From Pseudobdellovibrionaceae bacterium (GTDB taxonomy: Bacteria > Bdellovibrionota > Bdellovibrionia > Bdellovibrionales > JAMPXM01), in the NCBI GenBank assembly GCA_022843085.1, contig JALHOI010000142.1:1-7600 (forward strand): DNA of 7,600 nucleotides, written 5' to 3'. Shown here piece after piece: positions 6,489-7,600 of this stretch. Each line of letters opens with the position of its first letter. Positions within the stretch are counted from its first letter, which is position 1. The position numbers were made by a program, and so were the translations under genes. A model generated the notes under the pieces. That model was not told the DNA's origin. It saw nothing but the letters and a program-made list of their open reading frames with translations, and made no database searches.

Positions 6489-7600
6489 CCTCGAGTCGTT
6501 TTGATTGGGCAGCGTGGCACGGGTAAGACTGAAGCAGCCAAAAGGTGGGCACGCCAACTTGGGGGCCGCGCAACTTTGATCGATCTCGATCGCGAAGTTG
6601 AACGCCTGGCAGGACGCTCGATCGACGACGTATTTCGCACAATGGGCGAAACCGAATTTCGTTGGTTCGAGCGCCAGGCGTGGCGCGAAGTCGATGTCGA
6701 GACTCGAAACAGTTTCGGTGCCGTTCTGGTCGCCGTCGGCGCGGGCTTTAATCCTGAACTCATTGATGATTCATGGACACGGGTATGGCTGCGTCGGTCG
6801 ACCGACGATTCGGGTCGGATCTTTACGGATCGACCGCGACTTGATCAAACCCTTCATCCGCTCGAAGAATTTCATCATCGAGCAACGCTGCGTGCCCCGC
6901 GATTTCAAGCTGTCTCTGATCGATCACTGACTCTTGGGGAAGGGTCGATCGACGCCAGTGAACAGCCTTGGTTTACAGATCTGCTCGGAATCGAAGAAAG
7001 CGAATCTATTTCGCGCCTTGGTGGAACCGTCACTTTGCTGGCGCATCATAATATTTCTGAATCGTGCGAGCGATGGCTTCGCTGGGGCGTCTCGCGAATC
7101 GAAATTCGCGATGACCAATGGTCGCCTGCAGGCGAACCGGCCGCGTGGGATTTTTTTGTGAAACTGCCCGCTGGCTCATGCCTCATCAGCTTTCGTGCGG
7201 TCACAGAAACAAGTCGCACCATTGAGCAGATTTCGCGGTGGCTTAACGTGCCGTCGAGCGGGGGTCGGCTGGCCGTCGACTGGCCGCTTGATCGCTCGCT
7301 CGAAGTGCCTTCTGAAATTTTGAATTGGGCCAAAGATGGCCTCATCGAATTGGTTGCAAGCGTACACGGTGAAGCCGAGGACATTTCAGTTGAGGCTTTG
7401 GCTCGATTCGAAGCGGTCCTGCAAGATTACCCGCGGGCGGTACTAAAGGTTGCTCTCAAAATCGCAGATTTTAAGACGTTGATTCCCTACCATAACTGGG
7501 CCGCAGAAAAATCAAAGACGCGGATTTTGCTTCCGATGTCGGTCCCGACTGTGGCGGATGCATCGCGCCCTGGTTGTGGTTCGTCGCGCGCACGCTGGGG
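5256..7600 (+). CDS. Multifunctional AroA-AroK-AroD fusion, AROM-like (3' end outside window)
   Basis: One reading frame runs without a stop from ATG 5256 to the right edge, 781 codons. I translated it line by line. It holds three shikimate-pathway enzymes: EPSP synthase (about residues 1-411), shikimate kinase (about 412-558) and type I 3-dehydroquinase (about 589 to the edge). Together they would perform dehydration of 3-dehydroquinate, phosphorylation of shikimate and transfer of the enolpyruvyl group; with AroB upstream, only DAHP synthase, shikimate dehydrogenase and chorismate synthase are missing. The AroA/AroK joint is only about 10 residues, and about 30 residues link AroK to AroD. 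The domain order is that of eukaryotic AROM after its DHQS domain. The dehydroquinase is incomplete at the edge, and an AroE domain could follow. The start overlaps the aroB stop (ATGA), with a weak GGATGG at 5245-5250. Base and codon use look like the neighbours, with no sign of recent transfer. Confidence 0.93.
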   Translation, partial: MIRVRRPFVQATPIPVSKSWLNRALILKSLHPDIRIVEWEPSELDGDDVTKLRLALERLDQGETEFDVGESGTGLRFLIARLSVEVGRYRIRASQKLLKRPHGELFRVLENLGTKVNLVDSTTLDVHSIGWPVKSGDESKFEIAIDASESSQFASALYLAASGQVCDFSLKLTGNVISRGYLDMTLKMIEGVKRGRKVLIAETDASSVATLACLAVAAADHNRKKAILRLESQTWPTFENELTKTLSKLKEKVETTVQPDRAVFNSIEVMRTPGGLRSVEIDLSGAPDLFPVLAALAAFAKGTSRFSGAPHLRLKESDRIAGLSRLFQTVGILHTEHHDGMTVRGISSELERDYAKRTRQGLPFLFDPDSDHRLAFAAAVLAAGGVPIEVQKRGVVQKSFPMFWSMIEGDAPRVVLIGQRGTGKTEAAKRWARQLGGRATLIDLDREVERLAGRSIDDVFRTMGETEFRWFERQAWREVDVETRNSFGAVLVAVGAGFNPELIDDSWTRVWLRRSTDDSGRIFTDRPRLDQTLHPLEEFHHRATLRAPRFQAVSDRSLTLGEGSIDASEQPWFTDLLGIEESESISRLGGTVTLLAHHNISESCERWLRWGVSRIEIRDDQWSPAGEPAAWDFFVKLPAGSCLISFRAVTETSRTIEQISRWLNVPSSGGRLAVDWPLDRSLEVPSEILNWAKDGLIELVASVHGEAEDISVEALARFEAVLQDYPRAVLKVALKIADFKTLIPYHNWAAEKSKTRILLPMSVPTVADASRPGCGSSRARW
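6489..6929 (+). other. aroK: Shikimate kinase (AroK) domain of the fusion
   Basis: This domain phosphorylates shikimate with ATP. Walker A is GQRGTGKT (residues 418-425, Lys424), followed by the shikimate-binding DLD (443-445), GETEFRWFE with Arg469, VGAG (495-497), the lid motif DRPRL with Arg526, and LRAPRFQAVSD with Arg546 near the end. The order and spacing fit an AroK fold of about 150 residues. Two things stand out. The P-loop has Gln-Arg and Thr (GxRxxGKT) in place of the usual bacterial GPMGAGKS. The GGG turn that contacts shikimate reads Gly-Ala-Gly. Activity is likely but less certain than for the AroA domain. Confidence 0.87.
7017..7600 (+). other. aroD: Type I 3-dehydroquinate dehydratase (AroD) domain, cut by window edge
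   Basis: This is a class I Schiff-base dehydroquinase, which converts 3-dehydroquinate to 3-dehydroshikimate. Overall similarity is low, but active-site residues fall at the expected places when lined up by eye with E. coli/Salmonella AroD: RIEIRDD with Glu616, Arg618 and Asp620 (Glu46, Arg48, Asp50); FRAVTE with Arg647 and Glu651 (Arg82, Glu86); ASVHG with His704 (catalytic His143); LKVAL with Lys731 (Schiff-base Lys170); and ASRPG with Arg771 (Arg213). The final Ser/Gln substrate loop would lie outside the window. It is type I, not the type II AroQ enzyme, which matches the AROM class. Confidence 0.82.

Noticed and set aside
6598..7161. Two short + strand frames inside the kinase and dehydroquinase region
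   Set aside because: Out-of-frame shadows of the fused gene, whose own frame shows active-site motifs throughout.

Overview
The window is a gene-dense stretch of bacterial DNA with every gene on the + strand and almost no intergenic space. The start/stop overlaps, Shine-Dalgarno-like sequences and an exported protein with a signal peptide point to a Gram-negative bacterium. The style would suit a Bdellovibrionota or deltaproteobacterial-type genome, but that placement is a weak guess.

Left part (1-4244): a Dpp/Opp-type peptide ABC importer. Two permeases (dppB-like, cut by the left edge; dppC-like) are followed by two ATPases (dppD-like and dppF-like). A small exported coiled-coil protein of the Sll1863-like kind sits between the two ATPase genes. 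The substrate-binding protein is not in the window.

Right part (4219-7600): shikimate-pathway genes. A stand-alone 3-dehydroquinate synthase (aroB) overlaps the end of the dppF-like gene by 26 nt. It also overlaps, through ATGA, a very long reading frame that is still open at the right edge (781 codons visible). That frame encodes, in order, EPSP synthase (AroA), shikimate kinase (AroK) and type I 3-dehydroquinase (AroD) in one polypeptide. The catalytic residues I could place are largely retained in all three domains.

The order AroB, AroA, AroK, AroD(I) is exactly the order of the first four domains of the pentafunctional AROM protein of fungi and other eukaryotes (DHQS-EPSPS-SK-DHQase I-SDH). 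The locus therefore reads as a bacterial 'split AROM': AroB is a separate but translationally coupled protein and the rest is fused. The prediction is that a shikimate dehydrogenase (AroE) domain or gene follows just beyond the window. This is the most interesting content here.

All seven genes could be one transcription unit. Gaps and overlaps are 0, -4, -4, +5, -26 and -4 nt. I see no promoter, terminator, RNA gene, repeat array, CRISPR or mobile element, and no gene-free stretch longer than a few bases.
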